Of a DNA stretch of 39,691 nt, positions 16,389-23,576 are shown in pieces. Within the stretch, counting starts at the first letter, position 1, and each line of letters starts with the position of its first letter. Source of the DNA: Bdellovibrionaceae bacterium UBA2466 (GTDB lineage Bacteria; Bdellovibrionota; FAC87; UBA2466). The position numbers were made by a program, and so were the translations under genes. The stretch is taken from positions 17,445 through 57,135 of the forward strand of contig DDPO01000061.1 in assembly GCA_002342225.1 (NCBI GenBank), in the 5' to 3' direction. The notes under the pieces are model-generated. The model ran no database searches and was not told where the DNA came from. It saw only the letters and a list, made by a program, of their open reading frames with translations.

Positions 16389-16406
16389 ACGCTTTCAAAG
16401 CGTTTT
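16389..16406 (+). terminator. Possible weak intrinsic terminator after murF
   Basis: ACGCTT/AAGCGT forms a 6-bp stem with a 3-nt loop followed by TTTT, 45 nt after the murF stop. It is small, so at most partial termination before mraY is likely. Confidence 0.3.
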
Positions 16407-16489
16407 AAAAGATAGTATTATCAAATACTTATAACTTTTTTCTTGCCCGTTGGTTCGTATTTTTATAAACCACAGCGCGGGAGAAGAGT

Positions 16490-17566
16490 TTGCTATATCA
16501 GTTGCTATATCCAATGCATGGTTCTTTCCATGCGTTCCATGTTTTCAAGTATATTACTTTCCGAGCATTAGGGGCGGGTCTAACTGCGTTCCTACTGAGT
16601 TTGATTCTTGGTCCGCACTTTATAAAAATTTTGAGCAACAAACAGTACGGTCAAACTATTCGAACCGATGGTCCTCAGACCCATTTAAAGAAATCTGGAA
16701 CACCTACCATGGGGGGAATCCTCATATTATTGAGTGTTACTGTCTCAACATTGCTATGGTCCGATTTGAGTAATCGATATATCTGGCTTGTCTTAGGTGT
16801 GATGCTCTCTTTTGGTTTTATCGGTTGGTTGGATGATTTCAAAAAAATTACAGAGAAGAATTCAAAAGGGCTCTCAGAAAGAGCAAAAATGATCCTTCAG
16901 ACGTTGTTTGCATCAATGACTATTTATGTTCTTTTCGGGATTTTTAAAGTCGATACGTCACTAAATATTCCTTTTTTCAGAACTGCTACGGTAGAAAATG
17001 CGTGGTTGTATTTTGCATTGGCTTGGCTCGTGATTGTAGGTTCCTCGAACGCCGTAAACCTAACAGACGGTTTGGACGGTTTGGCTATAGGCCCTATCAT
17101 CACCACTGCTTTGACTTTTGGGATACTTTCTTACCTGGCTGGTCACGCCAAACTTGCAGAGTATCTATACATTCCGTTTGTGAAAGAAGCTGGTGAGCTT
17201 TCAATTTTGTGTGCCGCTATTGTCTGCAGTGGTATGGGCTTTCTTTGGTTTAATACCTACCCTGCCCAAGTGTTTATGGGCGATGTCGGTGCTCTAGCTT
17301 TGGGGGCAGCTTTAGGAGCTATAGCAGTCATTACCAAAAACGAATTTGTACTTGCAATTGTGGGGGGCATTTTTGTGGTTGAGGCTGTGTCCGTAATTAC
17401 ACAACGTATTTCGTTTAAAACTACCCGAAAAAGAGTTTTTAGAATGGCTCCAATTCATCATCATTTTGAACTTTCGGGTTGGGCGGAGCCCCAAATCACA
17501 GTCAGATTTTGGATCATTTCGTTAGTTCTAGCAATGCTTGGACTGGCAACATTGAAGTTAAGATAG
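16490..17566 (+). CDS. mraY: Phospho-MurNAc-pentapeptide transferase MraY
   Basis: A 358-residue polytopic membrane enzyme that transfers phospho-MurNAc-pentapeptide to undecaprenyl phosphate, forming lipid I at the inner face of the inner membrane. About ten hydrophobic helices are visible. Key motifs: KKSGTPTMGG, the catalytic Asp pair in IGWLDDFKK (115-116), NAVNLTDGLDGLA with the Mg-binding Asp193, VFMGDVGAL with Asp265, and the triple-His loop PIHHHFE (323-325). The TTG at 16490 is chosen because GGGAG lies 6 nt upstream. The 145-nt gap before it is unusually large for this cluster and could hold a promoter, but no good one is seen. Confidence 0.96.
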   Translation: MLYQLLYPMHGSFHAFHVFKYITFRALGAGLTAFLLSLILGPHFIKILSNKQYGQTIRTDGPQTHLKKSGTPTMGGILILLSVTVSTLLWSDLSNRYIWLVLGVMLSFGFIGWLDDFKKITEKNSKGLSERAKMILQTLFASMTIYVLFGIFKVDTSLNIPFFRTATVENAWLYFALAWLVIVGSSNAVNLTDGLDGLAIGPIITTALTFGILSYLAGHAKLAEYLYIPFVKEAGELSILCAAIVCSGMGFLWFNTYPAQVFMGDVGALALGAALGAIAVITKNEFVLAIVGGIFVVEAVSVITQRISFKTTRKRVFRMAPIHHHFELSGWAEPQITVRFWIISLVLAMLGLATLKLR

Positions 17567-17579
17567 AGAGAGGAAAATC

Positions 17580-18959
17580 ATGGAGAAGTTAAAAAAGGGA
17601 ACGCGAGCACTTGTTGTTGGGTTGGGGAAAAGTGGCGTGTCTGCCACTAAGCTACTTTGTAAAAAAGGGCTTAAAGTCACTGTGACCGACGAACTTAATA
17701 AAAGCGATTTGAAAGAATCATTGGATGCCTTAGAGGGTTTTGATTTTGAAGCTGAATTAGGTAAGCACGTTCTAAAAACCTTTACCGAACAAGATGTGAT
17801 TGTTGTTAGCCCAGGAGTGAGGCTCGATATCAAACCTCTCGAACAGGCTAGAAAAAGCAATATTCCGGTCATCAGTGAGATAGAGTTGGCTGCTCACTTC
17901 ATTACTGAACCAATCATTGCGGTCACCGGGACCAACGGAAAGACAACGACTTCTCATTTGATACATGAAATGATTCAAGCGGGCGGAAAAACCTCTTTCC
18001 TTGGGGGTAATGTAGGAGTCCCACTTTGTGATTACGCTGCCCGCAGAGAAAAATGTGATTATGTTGTTGTTGAGACCAGTAGCTTCCAGTTAGAAACCTG
18101 TTTTGAATTTAAACCTCATGTTGCAGTTTTCTTAAATGTGGCACCCGATCACCTAGATCGCTATGCCGGCTTTGAAGATTATGTGAAAGCGAAACTTCGC
18201 TTGAAAGCTAACATGACCGAAGAAGATTACATTGTGACCAATTTGCGAGATTCAAAGCTCATGGCACAGCTCTCGGGCACAGCTGCTAAACATTTGTATT
18301 TTACGACTGATTCTTTCGCCAAAATTCCCGCCCATTATGCAGAAAAGTTTCAAGGGGCTTATTTAGAGCCATCTCAAATTGCTTTAAAAACTGAACGGTG
18401 GAAAGAACACGTATTTCCCTTACAAGGGGCTCTTCTTCGCGGACTTCATAATAGAGAAAATATGATGGCTGCGATGCTAGCTGCTAAAGTCGTGGGAATT
18501 TCAAATGAAGCCATTCAGAAAGTTCTTTTAACGTTCAAGTCTCTTCCACATCGAATGGAGTTTGTGGCAAGAAAAAATCAAGTTTCTTTCTACAACGATT
18601 CCAAGGGAACCAATGTTCATTCCTTAATGAGATCACTTGAGAGCTTTAAAGAACCTGTGATTTTGATTGCTGGTGGAAAAGATAAGGGTGAAGAGTATGA
18701 ACCTTTGATTCCTTTCATTAAGAAGTATGTGAAGAATCTCATCCTTGTAGGCGAAGCGAAAGAAAAGCTCAATCGTGCAATCGGTGATCACAGTGAGACC
18801 TTCTTGGTGGGTACTTTCGAAGAAGCGGTTTACGTCGCTTATCAGAAGTCACGTTCTGGGGACGTTATCCTTTTATCTCCAGGATGTGCCAGCCAAGATA
18901 TGTTCAAGAATTACGAAGAGCGCGGAGAGCACTTCAAAAGTATTGTTGCCAAGTTCTGA
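17580..18959 (+). CDS. murD: UDP-MurNAc-L-alanine-D-glutamate ligase MurD
   Basis: A 459-residue MurD, adding D-Glu to UDP-MurNAc-L-Ala with ATP in the cytoplasm. Motifs: Rossmann-like N-domain RALVVGLGKSGVSAT, SPGVRLD, the ATP loop VTGTNGKTTTSH (residues 115-126), SSFQLE, LNVAPDHLDRY, YNDSKGTN, and LIAGGKDKG. The start is the ATG at 17580 with GAGG 7 nt upstream, 13 nt after mraY. It is the last dcw gene here: the next gene is a convergent acyl-CoA synthetase 11 nt away rather than ftsW and murG. Confidence 0.96.
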   Translation: MEKLKKGTRALVVGLGKSGVSATKLLCKKGLKVTVTDELNKSDLKESLDALEGFDFEAELGKHVLKTFTEQDVIVVSPGVRLDIKPLEQARKSNIPVISEIELAAHFITEPIIAVTGTNGKTTTSHLIHEMIQAGGKTSFLGGNVGVPLCDYAARREKCDYVVVETSSFQLETCFEFKPHVAVFLNVAPDHLDRYAGFEDYVKAKLRLKANMTEEDYIVTNLRDSKLMAQLSGTAAKHLYFTTDSFAKIPAHYAEKFQGAYLEPSQIALKTERWKEHVFPLQGALLRGLHNRENMMAAMLAAKVVGISNEAIQKVLLTFKSLPHRMEFVARKNQVSFYNDSKGTNVHSLMRSLESFKEPVILIAGGKDKGEEYEPLIPFIKKYVKNLILVGEAKEKLNRAIGDHSETFLVGTFEEAVYVAYQKSRSGDVILLSPGCASQDMFKNYEERGEHFKSIVAKF

Positions 18960-18970
18960 TTCTGTTGGCC

Positions 18971-20770
18971 CTAGTACATGGATTGAATGTAATCCTTGTA
19001 CCTTTCTGAACACACTTTGCGTTTCAATTTGAGGGAGGGGGTTAATTCCCCCGATTCCACTGAAAAATCTCGAGGTAGCAGTCTAAATTTTTTAATGCTT
19101 TCGTAGCCTGCAAGGTTTTTGTTCACTGCGGTGAGCTCTTGATCGATGAGTTCTAGTACTTTCGAGTTTTTTACCAGCTCATCCATCCCCTCTTGAATCA
19201 CTCCCCCTTGGGATAACCATTTTTGCACTTCGGGTTCGTTGAGTGTAATTAGAGCTACGACATATTTTTCTCGGTCTCCATAAACCATCGCCTGACTGAT
19301 GAAACGCACGCCCTTCAACATGTTCTCCAGCTTTTGAGGAGCGATGAATTTACCACCCGATGTTTTGATGAGTTCTTTTTTTCTGTCTGTAATCTTTAAG
19401 AAACCCCTCTGGGTAATCTCTCCAATATCACCGGTGCAGAACCAACCATCATCGGTAAAGACTTCGGATGTTGCCTGTGGGTTTTTGTAATACTCGCGGA
19501 AAACCATATCGCCCCTCGTTTGAATCTCGCCGTCTGGTGCGAAGCGGAATTCAATGTTACCAAACGGTTTTCCGACAGTTCCAAAACTAAAATCATCTGG
19601 CCGATTAACCGCGATGGCAGCTGTAGTTTCTGTCAGTCCATATCCCTCGACAATTGAGATTCCAGCAGCATGAAAGAATTCACAAAGATTAGCAGCTAGT
19701 GGGGCTCCTCCTGAGACGGTAAGCCTGATTCTACCTCCAAATTTTTCTCGAATTTTTGAGAAGACGAGTTGGTCTGCAATTTTGTATTTTACATCCAGAG
19801 GTAGGGGGATCGGCTTTTGTTCTGAGCGCAGACGGGCTACTTGCCTTCCAGTCGAAATAGCCCAATTGAAAACTGATTGAGAGTATTTGGGCTTAGTGGA
19901 CACTTCGGATTGAATTTTGGAGTAAATTTTCTCGTAAATTCTCGGCACACTAACGATTACCGTTGGCTTTGCTTCAACAAGATTTTGCGGAAGAGTATTG
20001 ATATTTTCTGCAAAAGCTAACGTTGTTCCTGAAATGAGAGGTAAAAGACTCTCGACTCGTCCCAGAATATGTGCAAAGGGCAAAAAGGCGAGAGTTGTAT
20101 CTTCTGAAGTGAAGGTGAAGTTTTGAATAATGGCTCGAAGCTCGGCTAGGAAGTTGAAGTGAGAAAGAACCACTCCCTTGGGTTGTCCGGTAGTACCTGA
20201 AGTGTAGACAATAGATGCAATGTTGTCGGGACGAATCGATGCCACCACCTTATTAAATTCATCTTCAATGGTTTTGTTTTGAATAGGAGCTGAAAAGTCA
20301 TCGAAGGAAATTGGCGGAACATTATTGACCGAGCTTACAGGGTTCGAAAAGCTCACTACTGGGATAGATAATTTTTTGAGGTGAAAAGCTGCCTCTAATT
20401 TTTTTATCATCGCCTCATCTTCTGCGAAAACAAGTTTAGATTCGCTATGTTCGAGGAGATAAGCAACATCTTCGTAGGTGTTCGACTGATAGATAGGAAC
20501 TGTTACTACTCCTGAACAAAGGTTTGCCAAGTCCGCAATCAGCCATTCGGGTCTTGTGTTGCTGATGATGGCTACTCGATCTCCTGGAACAATATTAAGT
20601 TTTTTATAGAAGTGAAAGATTCCTAAAATTCTTGCATGAAGTTCTCGCCAAAGGACCGGCTGATAAATACCATTTTTTTTTGCAAGGTAAGCAGTTCCTT
20701 CAGGGGTTAGCTGAATTCTCTTTGCATAGATTTCAGAAATTGTTTTGCCGTCCACAGATGATGAACTCAT
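18971..20770 (-). CDS. Long-chain acyl-CoA synthetase (AMP-forming)
   Basis: A 599-residue member of the AMP-dependent synthetase family, FadD15/ACSL type. It activates a fatty acid as acyl-AMP and then transfers it to CoA. Visible motifs: P-loop YTSGTTGQPKGVVLSH (189-204), EGYGLTETTAA, and CTGDIGEI...ITDRKKELIKTSGGKFIAPQKLEN, the hinge and C-domain. Residues between (LPFAHILGRVE) are typical of long-chain enzymes. The ATG at 20770 has AAGGAG 5 nt upstream. It likely acts at the inner face of the inner membrane on exogenous or prey/host-derived fatty acids; the substrate is inferred. It is monocistronic and converges on murD. Confidence 0.9.
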   Translation of the reverse strand: MSSSSVDGKTISEIYAKRIQLTPEGTAYLAKKNGIYQPVLWRELHARILGIFHFYKKLNIVPGDRVAIISNTRPEWLIADLANLCSGVVTVPIYQSNTYEDVAYLLEHSESKLVFAEDEAMIKKLEAAFHLKKLSIPVVSFSNPVSSVNNVPPISFDDFSAPIQNKTIEDEFNKVVASIRPDNIASIVYTSGTTGQPKGVVLSHFNFLAELRAIIQNFTFTSEDTTLAFLPFAHILGRVESLLPLISGTTLAFAENINTLPQNLVEAKPTVIVSVPRIYEKIYSKIQSEVSTKPKYSQSVFNWAISTGRQVARLRSEQKPIPLPLDVKYKIADQLVFSKIREKFGGRIRLTVSGGAPLAANLCEFFHAAGISIVEGYGLTETTAAIAVNRPDDFSFGTVGKPFGNIEFRFAPDGEIQTRGDMVFREYYKNPQATSEVFTDDGWFCTGDIGEITQRGFLKITDRKKELIKTSGGKFIAPQKLENMLKGVRFISQAMVYGDREKYVVALITLNEPEVQKWLSQGGVIQEGMDELVKNSKVLELIDQELTAVNKNLAGYESIKKFRLLPRDFSVESGELTPSLKLKRKVCSERYKDYIQSMY

Positions 20771-20814
20771 GGAGACTCCTTTTGGGGTATTGCTATTGCA
20801 ATGAATTTTTTCTG

Positions 20815-21654
20815 ATGAAGTCTTTATTTTACCTCGTTTTTATATTTTTTGCGGCACTTGCTGCGTCGTTATTTCTTATTCCGACTTTAGCCAGAATTTC
20901 ACAGTTTGTTGCGTGGCGAGAGTTCGTAAAGCGCCCCAAAGGTATTGAAAACGCACTGGCATTGAGAGTTGGGTTTAATCTCAGCATCGCTATACCCGTT
21001 ATTCTAGGGGCGTCATTGTCTTGGTTTTGTACCAAGAGGTTTACTTATGGATTCTTGTTTGCAGCTTTCTGTCCCCTACTGTTTAGGGCGATCACTCGGT
21101 ATCAGAATCAACGAAACATAAAAACTTTGGAAAATTCTGCTGTTTCGTTTTTCCACCTTTTGCTGGGACTAGTGCAGTCGGGCAAGTCTTTGCCTTCTTC
21201 GCTTTTCGATGCGGTTCAATCTCAAACAACTCCTTTCACATTGAAACTTAGGAAATACCTAGGCAAATACGAGGAAGGAAGAGGATTAAGCAGAATATTG
21301 ATAGAGTTTAGAAATCGGACGCGGTTACCCGTTGTTGGAAGTTATCTCACTTCCCTAGAAATGGCTTATCGGCAGGGGCTTGAAGTTGCTCCCTTACTTG
21401 AAAAAATGATTCCCACCCTAGAAACGGAACAACATTTCCAGTTAAAAGTGGAGGATCTAAGGCGACAAATGCTGGTTCAGTCTGCTTTAGCTTTTTTTAT
21501 GCCTTGGGCTCTTGCGGGTGTTTTGTGGATTTTCAATCCTGAAGTTTTTGCTTCGCTATCGAAAAATCATTGGAGTCAGCTGATCGCAGCGTTTTCAATG
21601 TTGTTTGAGATAACTGGAATCTGGTTTTTATGGGAAACAACGAGATTTTTGTGA
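20815..21654 (+). CDS. TadB-like type II secretion system F-domain membrane protein
   Basis: A 279-residue inner-membrane protein with the Tad/T2SS-F architecture: N-terminal hydrophobic segments (about 3-25 and 50-85), a cytoplasmic helical T2SSF domain (SFFHLLLGLVQSGKSLPSSLFDAV through LEMAYRQGLEVAPLLEKM), and two C-terminal helices. These proteins form the inner-membrane platform of Tad pili or T2SS with an ATPase. The ATG at 20815 begins a good membrane helix but has no ribosome site. It is divergent from the acyl-CoA synthetase gene by 44 nt and overlaps the next gene. No tadA, rcpA or flp gene is nearby. Confidence 0.65.
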   Translation: MKSLFYLVFIFFAALAASLFLIPTLARISQFVAWREFVKRPKGIENALALRVGFNLSIAIPVILGASLSWFCTKRFTYGFLFAAFCPLLFRAITRYQNQRNIKTLENSAVSFFHLLLGLVQSGKSLPSSLFDAVQSQTTPFTLKLRKYLGKYEEGRGLSRILIEFRNRTRLPVVGSYLTSLEMAYRQGLEVAPLLEKMIPTLETEQHFQLKVEDLRRQMLVQSALAFFMPWALAGVLWIFNPEVFASLSKNHWSQLIAAFSMLFEITGIWFLWETTRFL

Positions 21655-22154
21655 TTCCTCTTCATTTTCAATCTAAAAAGATACGGATAGAGAGAAAAAA
21701 TCGAGCGGGGCTCATCCACTTCTTTGATGCTCTTTTGCTCTATCTTCAGGCTGGCTTTGCTCTTTCGTACGGATGGCAGGAAGTCTTAAAAGCCTCGGAG
21801 GGCTCTTTACCCGTTGATTTAGCAGGTATCTTGTCTTACCAAGCGTGCGAAAGTGGAGAGTTAGAAAGTATTCAAGATGTTTTAGAAAGACTTCAACAGG
21901 AAGAAATTGTTGCTTCGCATTATGTTTGGTTTTCAGTTATTTTTGAACTCTACAAATCAGGTAGTGGTTTGACTCGAGGCGTAGAATCGATTTCAAAGTA
22001 TCTTAGGAATGAGCAAATCAGGGATCTGGAAAGCCATTGCCGTACTTTGCCGACGAAAGTAAATGTTTGCCTCATGTTTTTCTTTCTTCCCCCGACATTT
22101 CTTTGGATTTTTGGCCCTTTACTGCTCGAGATCGCTCGCCAATTTAATTCTTAA
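21630..22154 (+). CDS. TadC-like T2SS-F-domain membrane protein
   Basis: A 174-residue partner of the preceding gene, with one T2SSF-like helical domain (LIHFFDALLLYLQAGFALSYGWQEVL then a long cytoplasmic helix set) and a C-terminal membrane helix (VNVCLMFFFLPPTFLWIFGPLLL). It lacks the N-terminal membrane half of a standard TadC (about 280-320 residues), so it is a short version. The ATG at 21630 lies inside the end of the upstream gene; a GTG at 21651 overlapping the upstream stop (GTGA) is an alternative. The overlap indicates coupled translation with the TadB-like protein. Confidence 0.6.
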   Translation: MGNNEIFVIPLHFQSKKIRIERKNRAGLIHFFDALLLYLQAGFALSYGWQEVLKASEGSLPVDLAGILSYQACESGELESIQDVLERLQQEEIVASHYVWFSVIFELYKSGSGLTRGVESISKYLRNEQIRDLESHCRTLPTKVNVCLMFFFLPPTFLWIFGPLLLEIARQFNS

Positions 22155-22259
22155 ATTACTTAATTCTAACGATGTCAAAGCTAGACGAAGTCGTTTCTTT
22201 GGGGTTAGATTAGGGCGTTTATAGATATTTTTAAGTGCTAGCAGGGGGACCCCGGGTTT

Positions 22260-23576
22260 ATGGCGAAAAACACAGATCAAACAATGCAGCAGATTGTATC
22301 TCTCTGTCGAAGAAGAGCTTTTATTTTTCAATCCAGCGAAATCTATGGCGGACTTAACGGTTGTTGGGATTATGGTCCGATGGGTGTCGAGCTTAAGAGA
22401 AATATAAAAGCTTTGTGGTGGCGAGATATAGTGACTCGACGTACAGACGTCGAAGGAGTTGATTGCTCAATTCTCATGAATGCAAAAGTTTGGGAAGCTT
22501 CGGGCCACGTCCAGTCCTTTACAGACCCTATGGTAGATTGTCTGCAATGTCGGGGGCGATTTAGGGCAGATCATATTGCAAACAATCAGTGCCCGACCTG
22601 TGGAACCAAAGACAAATTCACCGAAGTAAGACATTTCAATTTGATGTTTAAAACTTTTGTGGGAGCTATGGAGGACAATAGTTCTCAAGTGTTTCTGCGA
22701 CCCGAAACTTGCCAAGGTATTTTTGCCAACTTCGATAATGTTGTGAACACTTGCCGAGTCAAAGTACCCTTTGGAATAGCTCAAATTGGGAAAGCTTTCC
22801 GAAACGAGATCAACCCGAGAAATTTCACATTCCGCTCGCGGGAATTTGAGCAAATGGAGATGGAGTTCTTTTGCAAACCCGATAAAGATGAAGCGAATCG
22901 ATGGTTCGAGTACTGGAAGACCGAGCGTTACAACTGGTATCTTAAATACGGCATTCAAAAAGACAAACTTCATTTAAGAACTCATGATCAAAATGAACTG
23001 GCCCACTATGCGGCTGGTTGCGCAGACATTGAGTACGATTTCCCATTTGGTCGAGCCGAGCTTGAGGGCATTGCAAATCGCACAGACTACGATCTAAAGC
23101 GACACGCTGAGTTCAGCAAAAAAGACTTGAGCTACTTTGATCAAGCAGCTAACGCTCGCTATTACCCTTTTGTGATTGAACCCTCAGCGGGAGCCGATCG
23201 TGCTACTTTAGCTTTTCTTGTTGATGCGTATGTCGAAGAAGCAGAACGTACTGTGCTTCGCTTTCATCCAGAAGTTGCTCCCATCAAAGCGGCTGTATTT
23301 CCTTTGGTCAACAAAGAGGGAATGCCCGAGATGGCAGAAAAAATCTTCTTGGATCTTAAGAAGAGGTGGAATTGTTTCTTTGATGACAAAGGGGCTGTGG
23401 GTCGAAGATATCGACGACAAGATGAGATCGGTACCCCCTATTGTATTACTGTAGACGGTGAAAGTATAAAGTCCAACTCAGTGACAGTGAGAGAACGCGA
23501 TTCGATGACTCAAGTGAGAGTTTCGGTAGATGAACTTGTTAACCATCTTTCGAAAACCTTGAGCTCGGGGGTTTAA
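22260..23576 (+). CDS. glyS: Glycyl-tRNA synthetase (dimeric, class II)
   Basis: A 438-residue alpha2-type glycyl-tRNA synthetase, charging tRNA-Gly in the cytoplasm. Motifs: RRRAFIFQSSEIYGGLNG near the start, a zinc-ribbon-like pair of CxxC groups (CLQC and CPTC, about residues 95-120), LMFKT, FLRPETCQGIFANF, the class II motif 2 region FRNEINPRNFTFRSREFEQMEMEFF, motif 3 PSAGADRA, and a C-terminal anticodon-binding domain. This is the eukaryote/archaeal-like single-chain type, not the alpha2beta2 GlyQ-GlyS of many Proteobacteria. An AGGGGGA ribosome site precedes the ATG at a longer than usual distance. Its stop overlaps the ppdK start by one base. Confidence 0.95.
   Translation: MAKNTDQTMQQIVSLCRRRAFIFQSSEIYGGLNGCWDYGPMGVELKRNIKALWWRDIVTRRTDVEGVDCSILMNAKVWEASGHVQSFTDPMVDCLQCRGRFRADHIANNQCPTCGTKDKFTEVRHFNLMFKTFVGAMEDNSSQVFLRPETCQGIFANFDNVVNTCRVKVPFGIAQIGKAFRNEINPRNFTFRSREFEQMEMEFFCKPDKDEANRWFEYWKTERYNWYLKYGIQKDKLHLRTHDQNELAHYAAGCADIEYDFPFGRAELEGIANRTDYDLKRHAEFSKKDLSYFDQAANARYYPFVIEPSAGADRATLAFLVDAYVEEAERTVLRFHPEVAPIKAAVFPLVNKEGMPEMAEKIFLDLKKRWNCFFDDKGAVGRRYRRQDEIGTPYCITVDGESIKSNSVTVRERDSMTQVRVSVDELVNHLSKTLSSGV

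Noticed and set aside
16450..16773. 107-codon plus-strand frame overlapping the start of mraY
   Set aside because: It overlaps the well-supported mraY in another frame, encodes no family motif and has no better ribosome site.
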